Assembly: GCA_049515555.1 (NCBI GenBank)
Contig: JBEKTY010000143.1
Span: 1 to 21,625 of the forward strand
DNA: 21,625 nt
Origin: JBEKTY01 sp049515555
GTDB lineage: Bacteria > Planctomycetota > Planctomycetia > Pirellulales > Thermoguttaceae
Reading direction: 5' to 3'
Below are positions 14,185-21,517 of this stretch, in pieces. The first letter of the stretch is position 1; the number at the start of each line of letters is the position of its first letter. The position numbers and the translations under genes are program-made. A model generated the notes under the pieces. The model worked only from the letters and a program-made list of their open reading frames with translations, had not been told where the DNA came from and searched no databases.

Positions 14185-15948
14185 CTAGATCATGTAGTAT
14201 AGCGGCGCCTCCTCCTGCTCTCCACGGCGCGGGCAATGCTCGCACAGGTCGTCGCCCAGCAGCTCGTAGGCATGGCGCACCGCCGAGAGCGTGGCGGAAC
14301 CCGCTACGGCGGCGTCCTCCATGAAGACTCGATCTTCCGGCAGCCACTCTTGGAACCGCAGGTTCCGCATGGCGTGGGCGAAATCTGCGCGAACCCCGCA
14401 CAGCAGCACGGTCACGCCCAGCTCCCGCATGTCGGCCATGAAATGTTGCAAGCGTTCCATGCAAACGATGTCCGGGTTCCGCGTTCGCTTGACCCGCAGA
14501 ATAATCACGCGGAGCCCCTTCTTCGCCCGCTCGCCCAGATCGAGCAGGTAGCGATCCAGGTCCGGGGCCGCCCCGAAGAACAGCTCGCCTTCCAGGTCGA
14601 GCAGCACCTGCCGCGAGCAGGGCGGGTCGCCCGGCTGGCGGTCGCGGAGCAGCCGGTCCGGGCCGACGGCCAGCTCCGTGGCCTTCAGCCGGGCGGCGCG
14701 CGGCACGAACATCAGGATCGACAGCGTCACGCCGATGAGAATCGAGAACTCGACGCTTACCAGCACGGCGGCCAAGGCCGTCGTGAGGACCAACCCGGCG
14801 TCGAAACGCGAGGCCCGCAAGGTCCGCAGCAGTCGCCGGCGGTCCATCAACCCGGCGGCGGTCACCAGCAGGATGCCGGCCAGCGCGGCGGTAGGAATGT
14901 ACCGCGCCCAGGAGGCCAGCAGAACCACGACCGCCGCCACGGTAGCGGCGGCGAATACGCCCGACCAGCGCGTCACCGCCCCGGCCTGGAAGTTGATGGC
15001 CGAGCGGGTCAGCGATCCCGACCCGGGCAAACACTGAAAAAAACCGCCGCCCAGATTGGCCAAACCCTCGGCCAGGCACTGGCGGTTGCAGTCCAGCCGC
15101 TGGCGCGTATCAAGCGCGATGGACTTGGCGATGGCCAGGGCTTCCAACAGGCCCAACAGCGCGATGGCCAACGCGCTGCCGGCCATCTGCTGCACCCAGC
15201 CGAGCCGGAATTCCGGGACGTGCAGCCGGGGCAGAGCGGCGGGCACTTCGGCCACCACCGCCACCAGCGACTTGCCGCCCGCGTCGGGCTGTGACCAGCC
15301 CAGCCCGGCGGCGATTGCCGCAGCGACGATCAGCGCCAAGAGCATGTCCAGCCGCGGCAGGCCGTAGGCCCGCGCCGCCTTCCGCATGGCCAGCACCAGC
15401 AGGGCCGTCAGCAGACCCAGCCCGAGGGCCCGCAGGTTCACCGCTCCGCCGCCCGTGACGGTCAGCCACAGCCGGTACAGGATGTGCTGATGGCCGGTGC
15501 CGCGGTCCGCCAGGCCCAGCAGGTTCCCCACCTGGCTGATGGCGATCAGGAAGCCGGCCCCGAACATGAACCCCAGCACCACCGATTCTGAAATGTAGCG
15601 GGTGAGATCGCCCAGCTTGAAGACGGCGACCAGGATCTGAATGCCGCCGACCATCACCGCCAGGAGGAACATGGCCTCGCAGCGCTCCCAGGGCGTGTGC
15701 ACCGTGACGAAGGCCAGGGCGCTGAAGACGACCAGCGAAATGGCGTTGGTCGGGCCGTTGATCAAGTGCCGAGAGGAGCCGAAGATCGAGGCGATGGCCG
15801 TCACCACGATGGCCGAATACAGCCCGAAACGCGGCTCCACCCCGGCGATCAGGGCATAGGCCATCGCCTGGGGCAAACAAATGGCGGCCACCGTGACACC
15901 GGCCAGCAGGTCCTTGCGCGCGTCACTCCATGCGTAGCTCCAGCGCAT
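14185..15948 (-). CDS. SulP-family anion transporter with STAS domain
   Basis: A 587-residue inner-membrane transporter of the SulP (SLC26) family, which carries sulfate, bicarbonate or other anions, often with a cation. The start at 15946-15948 places the family opening DLLAGVTVAAICLPQAMAYA at residues 13-32, a normal N-terminus; no strong Shine-Dalgarno is visible. The membrane domain spans about 13-415 and includes NLGGGFFQCLPGSGSLTRSA (298-317), the conserved SulP block. Residues about 446-564 form a C-terminal STAS domain. In the STAS loop that usually carries a D-S/T-x-G motif, the sequence is RTRNPDIVCMERL, without the phosphorylatable Ser/Thr. The last 20 residues include a CEHC pair and an acidic tail. 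The substrate is not determinable. It could be bicarbonate or sulfate, and the neighbouring lyase gives a weak hint of sulfate. Confidence 0.88.
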   Translation of the reverse strand: MRWSYAWSDARKDLLAGVTVAAICLPQAMAYALIAGVEPRFGLYSAIVVTAIASIFGSSRHLINGPTNAISLVVFSALAFVTVHTPWERCEAMFLLAVMVGGIQILVAVFKLGDLTRYISESVVLGFMFGAGFLIAISQVGNLLGLADRGTGHQHILYRLWLTVTGGGAVNLRALGLGLLTALLVLAMRKAARAYGLPRLDMLLALIVAAAIAAGLGWSQPDAGGKSLVAVVAEVPAALPRLHVPEFRLGWVQQMAGSALAIALLGLLEALAIAKSIALDTRQRLDCNRQCLAEGLANLGGGFFQCLPGSGSLTRSAINFQAGAVTRWSGVFAAATVAAVVVLLASWARYIPTAALAGILLVTAAGLMDRRRLLRTLRASRFDAGLVLTTALAAVLVSVEFSILIGVTLSILMFVPRAARLKATELAVGPDRLLRDRQPGDPPCSRQVLLDLEGELFFGAAPDLDRYLLDLGERAKKGLRVIILRVKRTRNPDIVCMERLQHFMADMRELGVTVLLCGVRADFAHAMRNLRFQEWLPEDRVFMEDAAVAGSATLSAVRHAYELLGDDLCEHCPRRGEQEEAPLYYMI

Positions 15949-16002
15949 GCGGTGCGTCTCGTGCCTCGGGGGTGCCGTAACCGTTCACGGCGTCGCGCCA
16001 AA

Positions 16003-16050
16003 GCAGCACGCCACACGCCGTGTGCTGTCCGCCGTAGCGGGAAAATGCAT
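16003..16050. repeat. Partial copy of the CACACGCCGTGTG palindrome family
   Basis: The palindrome CACAC-GCC-GTGTG (16012-16024) is followed by CTGTCCGCCGTAGCGGGAAA, closely matching the left arm and loop of the element at 7935-7986. No matching second arm is found to the right, so this looks like a decayed or half element. It lies in the leader region of the SulP gene, about 65 bp upstream of the start. Confidence 0.6.
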
Positions 16051-16104
16051 AGCAGTCGGCTGCCCCTTATGGTAACGGCGCTGCCCAAATGTAGCAAGAC
16101 GACC

Positions 16105-16123
16105 CGCGAGAACCAACCTCGCG
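16105..16123 (-). terminator. Hairpin immediately after the TPR end-of-group gene
   Basis: On the minus strand, CGCGAG-GTTGGTT-CTCGCG begins two bases after the stop codon at 16126-16128. The stem is a perfect 6 bp of mostly G-C pairs. The bases after it (GGTCGTCTTGC) are only partly T-rich, so intrinsic termination is plausible but not certain. Confidence 0.35.
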
Positions 16124-16125
16124 CA

Positions 16126-18159
16126 TCAATCGCCGACCTTCTCGACGATCACCGGCAGTTGCGCGGGATTGCTGAGGCGGGCGATGTAGCGGACGCCCTT
16201 CGTTTCCAGGGGACTGCCACGCTCGTCGCGCCGCACGATGAGCCTGCCCGCCGGCGTGAACTCCTCGCTCTGGCCGCCGCGATGCCTCGTCCAGCCGGTC
16301 AAACTGCCGGCCGCGTCGTAATGGTAGTCGTCCCGCCAGCTCTTCGGCAGCGCCACGAGCGGATCGGTGTAGTTGCCGGGCTCGTCGGCCCCGCTGTAGA
16401 CGACCGATTGGATCCGCCCCGACTTGTCGTACACCCGCTGCTCGTCGTCCAGGCTGTAGAACGTCACAAAGGCGGGGGGCGAGTAATACTTGCCGTTGGT
16501 GACGAACACGGCGATGTCCACGCGGTTGGACTCGAGCTGTGCGCCGGCCCGCACCGGCCGCCGCGGCTGGTAGGGCACGCTCAGCTCGACCTTCGAGCCG
16601 TCGGCGCTGAGCGGCTTGATGCGGATCGCCTGGGCGTCGCCCTGCAAGACCCGCCACTGCCACTTGAGCGGCCGGTGACCGTGGTCGAAGCTCTCGGCGG
16701 CGCTGACGACCATCCGCCGCAGGTACTGCGTGCCGCGCAGGGCGCGGGCCACCGCGCAGGGCGTGTCGAACAGCTTCTCGCCCGCGTGCAGGTCGAAGTA
16801 ATCCCGGCCGGGCTGCGGCGAGTCCTCCTCGAGCACCTGGATGCGGGCCAGCGGCGGCAGCACTTCGGGCTGCATCTCGTGCGCCATGCGCACCATCTTG
16901 GCCTCGTCCAGATTGCCGCCCTCGAACACCACCGGATGGGCCACGCCCGACAGGTACTCGTCGGGCTTCGCCAGGGCCTTGCTCGAAAGGCGAAGGATCA
17001 TCTGCGTAGCCGGACACAGCAATCCTTCGGCCACCAGCACCTTCTTCGTTTCGGGCCGAAAAGCGGCCCACGTGGCGGCCACCGCCTTCATAAACACCTG
17101 GTCGCTGCCCGAGGAGCCCTGCGAGGTGATCAGGTACGGCGTATTGGCCGGGAAGACGTCGCCATGGCCGCCCGGCTGCTGGCCGAGCTTGCCGTTGCGG
17201 CCCGGCGAGTGATCGCGATGGCAGGGGTAGATGTAGAGCTGGTTGCCGCGGTACTGGCGATACAGCAAGGCGGCGCCGGTCTGGTTTTCGCAGGCCCAGC
17301 GCGGCATGCTTCGCCAGAACGGGCCCTGGGTGCGGGCGACCGAGGCGTTGCCCAGCACCACGCCCTGATGGAAGAACCGATTTTGCAGGGCCCAGTGCAG
17401 ATTGGCCGCCTTGGCCTCGGGCGAGTATTCGATCCAGGTCATCTGCGGGAACAAGTGCCGGTCCAGCATGGAGTGGCCGCCGTCGCGGTTGTCGTACAGA
17501 TCGCCCACGTTGCCGGCGATCGAATGCTCCTTCTGCCACTGCCGCACGAGATCGCCCGCCGCGCCGGGCAGCGTCGTCACGCTCAGATCGGCGGCCCCGG
17601 GCACCGCGTGGCGGAACGCGGTGACGAGCAGCCGCGAGTCGCGGTCCAGGGCCGTGTTTTCGTTGCGCACCCAGGCCGTCTGGTCCGTAATCACATACGG
17701 CTGCGGCGTGCCGAACGGCAAGAGCGGCGGGGCCTCGTGGGCCTTCTTCAGAATGCCCTCGAATCGCGGATCGCCCCGCAGCGTGATGAGGTCCGGATCG
17801 GTCTTCAGATGCTCGACGTTGCTGAACCCGTGGGCCACCGCCGCTTCGAGCTGGCCGAATGCTTCCTCCGGCTTGTTGCGAAGCGCCAGCACGCAGGCCA
17901 GGTTGTAGTACCCGCTGGGGGCGAAGGGCACTTCGGCGATCAGCTTCCGGCAGAGCGTCTCGGCCGTGGCGACGTCGCCGCGCTCCATGGCGGCGGCCAT
18001 GGTCTCCTCGACCGGCCGCACCGAGCGGTTCATGGCGGCCAGGATGTCCAGCACGCCCCGCGGTTTGGGCGGGGCGGCCGGCTCCGCAGCCTGCCCCCCC
18101 ACGCAACCCAGCACCGCAACCACGACGCAGCCCACGCAAAACCAGGTCAGCCTTCGCAT
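16126..18159 (-). CDS. Exported TPR end-of-group protein of unknown function
   Basis: A 677-residue exported protein. The start at 18157-18159 has GAGGGAG at 18165-18171 (5-nt spacing). The N-terminus is a signal sequence (FCVGCVVVAVLGC); C19 after VLG could be a lipobox cysteine, or cleavage may occur later near QAA. Residues about 50-140 form a short TPR region ending in the motif I know as 'TPR end-of-group': GYYNLACVLA (83-92), then a G-F pair (111-112), then DPDLITLRGDPRFEGIL (121-137). Residues 145-677 match nothing I can name. They are rich in aromatic and charged residues (GNVGDLYDNRDGGHSMLDR; YIYPCHRDHSPGRNGK) and end with RHS/YD-like segments (DYHYDAAGSLTGWTRH; FTPAGRLIVRRDERGSP). 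A secreted or surface role is likely; no catalytic motif is assignable. The nearest same-strand neighbours are DUF1080 (175 bp upstream) and SulP (177 bp downstream). Confidence 0.75.
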   Translation of the reverse strand: MRRLTWFCVGCVVVAVLGCVGGQAAEPAAPPKPRGVLDILAAMNRSVRPVEETMAAAMERGDVATAETLCRKLIAEVPFAPSGYYNLACVLALRNKPEEAFGQLEAAVAHGFSNVEHLKTDPDLITLRGDPRFEGILKKAHEAPPLLPFGTPQPYVITDQTAWVRNENTALDRDSRLLVTAFRHAVPGAADLSVTTLPGAAGDLVRQWQKEHSIAGNVGDLYDNRDGGHSMLDRHLFPQMTWIEYSPEAKAANLHWALQNRFFHQGVVLGNASVARTQGPFWRSMPRWACENQTGAALLYRQYRGNQLYIYPCHRDHSPGRNGKLGQQPGGHGDVFPANTPYLITSQGSSGSDQVFMKAVAATWAAFRPETKKVLVAEGLLCPATQMILRLSSKALAKPDEYLSGVAHPVVFEGGNLDEAKMVRMAHEMQPEVLPPLARIQVLEEDSPQPGRDYFDLHAGEKLFDTPCAVARALRGTQYLRRMVVSAAESFDHGHRPLKWQWRVLQGDAQAIRIKPLSADGSKVELSVPYQPRRPVRAGAQLESNRVDIAVFVTNGKYYSPPAFVTFYSLDDEQRVYDKSGRIQSVVYSGADEPGNYTDPLVALPKSWRDDYHYDAAGSLTGWTRHRGGQSEEFTPAGRLIVRRDERGSPLETKGVRYIARLSNPAQLPVIVEKVGD

Positions 18160-18196
18160 TTCAGCTCCCTCAGCCTTTGGAACGGCAAGAACTCGA

Positions 18197-18265
18197 CCGG
18201 GTGCCACTGCTGGCTCGTCCAGCAGTGCTTGTCACACTGCTGGGCAAGCCAGCAGTGGCACCCGG
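18197..18265. repeat. Imperfect 31-bp inverted repeat (CCACTGCTGG family, copy 2)
   Basis: Arms 18197-18227 and 18235-18265 pair with two mismatches around a 7-nt loop. The left arm begins CCGGGTGCCACTGCTGGC, the same core as the copy at 6706-6770. It lies 38 bp upstream of the TPR end-of-group start, within the gap after DUF1080. Directly right of it, 18277-18305 (ACCACGAAGACACAAAGTCG...) resembles another short sequence I associate with planctomycete intergenic DNA, but I cannot verify that. Confidence 0.88.
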
Positions 18266-18334
18266 CGGAACCGCAGTAAACCACGAAGACACAAAGTCGC
18301 AAAGAGACGAACTCGCATCCCCAAATCCCCCCCC

Positions 18335-19360
18335 TCATTTCTTCTCCACAATCCACACGTTCTGGAAGAACACCGGCAGCCCGTGGCTTTGCAGGTAGAT
18401 GCCTTTGTCCGCCGGGCTCTCGGGAATTCCGCCCGGCGTGGAGTGCTTGATCTCGACGTCGTCCAGGATGCACACGCCGTTGAACTTCACCGTGCACCGC
18501 CCGAGCTTGGTCTTCTTGCCCGCCGCGTCGTAGCGGGCGGCCTGGAAGTCGATGTCGTAGGTCTGCCAGCTTAGCGGCGGGTAGCACATGTTGAGCTTCG
18601 GCGTGATCTGCGCGTACAGCACGCCGCAGTCGTGCTGGCCCATCGTTACGCCGAACGAATCCAGGATCTGAATCTCATACCGCTCCTGCAAGTAGACGCC
18701 GCTGTTGGGCCGCTGGTTGATGTTCTGCGTGTGCGGCACGTAGGAGATCATGAATTCCACGTGCAGCATGAAGTCGCGAAACTTCCGCTTGGTGGTGGCG
18801 CCGAAGTTCAGGAACTTCTGGGGCGTCAGGCTGGCGCCCTGCTGCCACTCGCCGGTGCCGCTGCCGTCGAAGAGCACCAGGGCCCCGGCGGGCGGCTTGG
18901 CCCCCAGCGTCGGGCTGCCGCGGTGCACCCGGGCCAGCTCGAACTTCAGCCCGCCGTCGGTCTGGCCGGCGATGCTCCGGCCGTCGCACACGCCCCGGTA
19001 GACCTGCTCGATAACGACCCTATCGCCTACCAACCTTGCGTCGGTGGGGACCTTGTCGTCGGTGCTGGGCGACCGCTGGATGATCGTCTTGCCGTCCCAG
19101 CCGTCGCCGGGCAGGCCGCCGGGAAAGAACGTCGTGCGGAAGGCCCCGTCGCCCAGGGCCCGCACCTGCGCGCCCAAGCGTACCGTGCCGCCGGCCCCGC
19201 TCAGCGTGCCGCAGTATTCGCCCTGGAACCGGAAGTCGGCGTCGGCGTGCTCGGGATCGGTGTAGACCTTCAAGGGTGCGCTGTTCGCCAGCCCGGTGGC
19301 CCACGCCAGGGCAAACATGCAAATCACAACAGTTCCCACAAATCGGATCGAGCGTTTCAT
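18335..19360 (-). CDS. Secreted DUF1080 (3-keto-disaccharide hydrolase family) protein
   Basis: A 341-residue exported protein. The start at 19358-19360 follows a CAGGAG at 19371-19376 (10-nt spacing) and opens a signal peptide (residues 1-28, RFVGTVVICMFALAWATGLA, cleavage near ANSA). Residues about 158-339 form the DUF1080 concanavalin-like beta-sandwich. They begin ALVLFDGSGTGEWQ, contain the signature NSGVYLQERYEIQILDS (219-235), and end HGLPVFFQNVWIVEKK. Some members hydrolyse 3-keto-glycosides made by FAD-dependent glucoside 3-dehydrogenases; many planctomycete paralogues are uncharacterised. Residues 30-150 form an extra N-terminal region (FRFQGEYCGTLSGAGG; PGGLPGDGWDGKTI) also seen, as I recall, in other planctomycete members. 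No Gfo/Idh oxidoreductase partner is in the window. The stop is followed on the minus strand by a run of eight G (18327-18334). Confidence 0.85.
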   Translation of the reverse strand: MKRSIRFVGTVVICMFALAWATGLANSAPLKVYTDPEHADADFRFQGEYCGTLSGAGGTVRLGAQVRALGDGAFRTTFFPGGLPGDGWDGKTIIQRSPSTDDKVPTDARLVGDRVVIEQVYRGVCDGRSIAGQTDGGLKFELARVHRGSPTLGAKPPAGALVLFDGSGTGEWQQGASLTPQKFLNFGATTKRKFRDFMLHVEFMISYVPHTQNINQRPNSGVYLQERYEIQILDSFGVTMGQHDCGVLYAQITPKLNMCYPPLSWQTYDIDFQAARYDAAGKKTKLGRCTVKFNGVCILDDVEIKHSTPGGIPESPADKGIYLQSHGLPVFFQNVWIVEKK

Positions 19361-19443
19361 GGCGGTTCTGCTCCTGAGGGTAAAGGACGGTGGGGAGTGA
19401 AAAAGGGCAGGTATGCTGTTCAGCAATCAACCACGGCATCGCA

Positions 19444-19535
19444 CAGGCCGGGGACTGGCTCATTTTTCGGCCCGCCAGCGACTCGCGTTCCGTGAACGCC
19501 CGACGGCCGAAAAATGTGCCTGTCCCCTTTCGCCC
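19444..19535. repeat. 92-bp palindromic element, copy A
   Basis: The outer arms GGGGACTGGCTCATTTTTCG... and its partner ...GAAAAATGTGCCTGTCCCC pair over 23 bp with two mismatches. An inner stem, GCGTT-CCGTG-AACGC, sits at the apex, so the whole unit can fold into one long hairpin. It is about 92% identical to copy B, which begins 151 bp further on. It contains no reading frame of coding character. It is probably a non-autonomous mobile or REP-like element. Confidence 0.88.
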
Positions 19536-19594
19536 GGCGCCGGCCGCTCGGGCTCTCAAGGCAAGCAATTAAGGTAGGCTGGAAGGAATCGGTT

Positions 19595-19686
19595 CAGGCC
19601 GGGGACGGGCTCATTTTTTGGCCCGCCATCGCCTCGCATTCCGTGAATGCCTGACGGCCGAAAAATGTGCCTGTCCCCTTTCGCCC
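19595..19686. repeat. 92-bp palindromic element, copy B
   Basis: The same length and direct orientation as copy A, with seven base differences. The apical stem here is GCATT-CCGTG-AATGC. Relative to copy A, both sides of one base pair have changed together (G-C to A-T), keeping the stem. It ends 54 bp after the stop of the secretin-like gene (minus strand), so it may also affect that mRNA's 3' end. Confidence 0.88.
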
Positions 19687-19740
19687 ATGATTGTACCACC
19701 ACCCGCACAACCGATCCACCACTGGGCACAGATTCCGCGC

Positions 19741-21438
19741 TCACTTCTTCTTGACCGGCTTTGGGGCGGCGCCGGCGGCGATGCTCGTTGTGGCGATGAG
19801 GCACAGATGGACGGGGTTCTCGGCGGCCTTGTCCAGACCGGCGCCGCCGGCGGGGGCGAAGGTCACGGCGCCCACCAGGACCGGCTGGCCCAACGGCACG
19901 CGGACGGTCGTGGCCATCTCCGCCGCGGCCATGTTCGGCCGGTCCACGGGGCACGCGGCCGATCCGGCCGAGCCCACCCGGGCCGACGCCGCGGGCTTGC
20001 CCCAACGCGTGACCGAGCTGCGCACATCCAACACGGCGGTGTCGGCCCCCGGCGCAACGCTCGGCCGCACCTCTACGACAACGCCCGCATTGGGCACGTC
20101 GATCACCGGCTGGTAGGCCGTCTGGCCGGCAATTACCGGAACCGGGGGCGGTGCATTCTGGACGTTGACCGCGGGAGCCGCCGCCGGGGCGGCGGGCGCC
20201 GGCGGAGCACTGGGAGCAGACGGCCGTGGAGGTGTGTCAGCGGAAGGATCAGCCGCAACGGAGAACATCCCACCACCCATCCCGCCGCCCATTCCGCCGC
20301 CCATCATACCGCCTGTGGCAGTCGCGCCCGTGGGGTTGAACGAAGCCGCGGTCCCGTCCTGGGTTCTTGTCGGCTTGACCCCGACGGTCGGAATCGCGCC
20401 AGCGATGACCGAGCGCCGGTCGCCGGAGGCGAGGTGTACCAACTGGCCGTTGGTACATAGGATTCGACCGCGGAAACCGGAGGCTTTTTCGGCGATCTGG
20501 CCGAGTATCTTCGCGTCGACGGCCGACGGGGCGCGGCCGGCGGCCGAGGCCCCGTCGCCGGCCAACTGTTTGTATGGCCCCGTCGCCAGCCAAAGCCACT
20601 GAAAGTCGACGACCATGATCGGCGCCGCCGCCCGCTTGGCCCGAAGCTGCGCCAGCAGGGCTTCGAGTTCGTCGTGAACATCGAGGCATTGTGCGATGGC
20701 GAGCGAGTTGTCGAAAGGCGCAATGTTTCCCTGTCCGCCGTTCTGCTCCCAACTCTTGGTTGCGACCATCTGCGTGATCAGGTCGACGATAACGTCCATG
20801 TCACGTTGTGCGCAGGTGTTTGGTACTCGATTGTGCACTCGCGCGGGCACACATCCTGCCGGCCTCCCAAGGTTGTCGTAGAAACCGCCGTCACCGCGCG
20901 ACGGGCATGGCAGCTCGTCGCCACGATACGGGCAATCCTCGGCAAAGGGAAGCAGCAGGTCCGAGACGTCATAGACCCTCGTGATGAGGAAATCCTCGCA
21001 CTCGGCCTTGGCCTTGGTCGTGATCAGGAGCACGTCGTTGTGTGGCACGACCGTCAACTCGGCGTTGGGAATCTTCGCCAACAGCAACTTCAACCCCGAG
21101 CGAAGCGTAACACCATTGAGGCTCGCGCTGAGCTGCGTGTCTTCGCCGATGTTCTCTCTCTGTAGTTCGTTCGTGTCGAGCAAGATCGGGATGCCGTGCT
21201 TCTCCTGGAGATAATCGACGATATCTTGAAGCGGGGTGTCGCGGAAGCTCACCGAAGTGGGCTCATTCAGTGCCTTGAGGATGGCCTGCTCGCCCCCGAC
21301 CAGCGGCTTCGCGTCTGTCTTCGGCGCCGCCACATGCTTCTTCTGCGGCGGGGCGCTCGCGGCCTGCACCCCCAGGACGACCGCCAACACGGGCAAGAGA
21401 ACCGCCGACACGGCCAACAGCAAGATTTTGCGAGACAT
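19741..21438 (-). CDS. Secretin-like (GspD/STN-type) exported protein with Cys-rich insert
   Basis: A 565-residue exported protein. The start at 21436-21438 is preceded by GGAAAGGA at 21448-21455 and opens a signal peptide (residues 1-28, LLLAVSAVLLPVLAVVLGVQA). Residues about 60-145 resemble the STN/secretin N0-type domain (VSFRDTPLQDIVDYLQEKHG; LKLLLAKIPNAELTVV). Residues 151-265 resemble a secretin N1/NolW-like repeat (TRVYDVSDLL; FDNSLAIAQCLDVHDELEAL), interrupted at about 165-213 by a Cys-rich insert. Residues 440-475 (YQPVIDVPNAGVVVEVRPSV) resemble part of the secretin core. A Gly/Met then Pro/Ala linker (375-435) splits the C-terminal half, and the tail ends PVKKK. Secretins form outer-membrane pores for type II secretion or pili. 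No other secretion gene is nearby, and a complete beta-barrel is not evident, so this may be a divergent, non-channel relative. Confidence 0.65.
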   Translation of the reverse strand: MSRKILLLAVSAVLLPVLAVVLGVQAASAPPQKKHVAAPKTDAKPLVGGEQAILKALNEPTSVSFRDTPLQDIVDYLQEKHGIPILLDTNELQRENIGEDTQLSASLNGVTLRSGLKLLLAKIPNAELTVVPHNDVLLITTKAKAECEDFLITRVYDVSDLLLPFAEDCPYRGDELPCPSRGDGGFYDNLGRPAGCVPARVHNRVPNTCAQRDMDVIVDLITQMVATKSWEQNGGQGNIAPFDNSLAIAQCLDVHDELEALLAQLRAKRAAAPIMVVDFQWLWLATGPYKQLAGDGASAAGRAPSAVDAKILGQIAEKASGFRGRILCTNGQLVHLASGDRRSVIAGAIPTVGVKPTRTQDGTAASFNPTGATATGGMMGGGMGGGMGGGMFSVAADPSADTPPRPSAPSAPPAPAAPAAAPAVNVQNAPPPVPVIAGQTAYQPVIDVPNAGVVVEVRPSVAPGADTAVLDVRSSVTRWGKPAASARVGSAGSAACPVDRPNMAAAEMATTVRVPLGQPVLVGAVTFAPAGGAGLDKAAENPVHLCLIATTSIAAGAAPKPVKKK

Positions 21439-21487
21439 GAGCGATTGTCCTTTCCGAAGAGAGCAAGAGGGGCACCCCGCGCCGCCC

Positions 21488-21517
21488 ATTCTACCACGGG
21501 CACTTGGCCACTGTCCA
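21488..21517 (-). promoter_or_regulatory. Candidate sigma-70-type promoter for the secretin-like gene
   Basis: On the minus strand, TGGACA (21512-21517) is followed after 18 bp by TAGAAT (21488-21493). Each hexamer matches 5 of 6 consensus bases. Transcription would begin near 21480, giving a leader of about 40 nt that contains the GGAAAGGA ribosome-binding site. It is the best sigma-70-like match I found in the window. The remaining bases, 21518-21625, hold no gene I can recognise. Confidence 0.5.

Larger units (their letters stand above)
19361..19740. other. 380-base intergenic region dominated by two repeat copies
   Basis: Lies between the secretin-like stop and the DUF1080 start, both on the minus strand. 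It holds the DUF1080 Shine-Dalgarno and two 92-bp palindromic repeats (19444-19535 and 19595-19686). I see no clear promoter for DUF1080, though one is expected in 19377-19443. 19687-19740 shows nothing. Confidence 0.6.

Noticed and set aside
16081..16125. Possible small RNA gene in the SulP/TPR end-of-group gap
   Set aside because: Only one 6-bp hairpin is present, better explained as the 3' end of the upstream mRNA; no promoter-like sequence was found.
15697..18279. 860-codon plus-strand frame spanning the SulP start and the TPR end-of-group gene
   Set aside because: Crosses two palindromic repeats and is antisense to two well-supported genes; composition is shadow-like.
16813..19360. TPR end-of-group plus DUF1080 as one sugar-degradation operon
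   Set aside because: The 175-bp gap holds a strong inverted repeat, each gene has its own ribosome-binding site, and no dehydrogenase partner is present; co-transcription is not supported.
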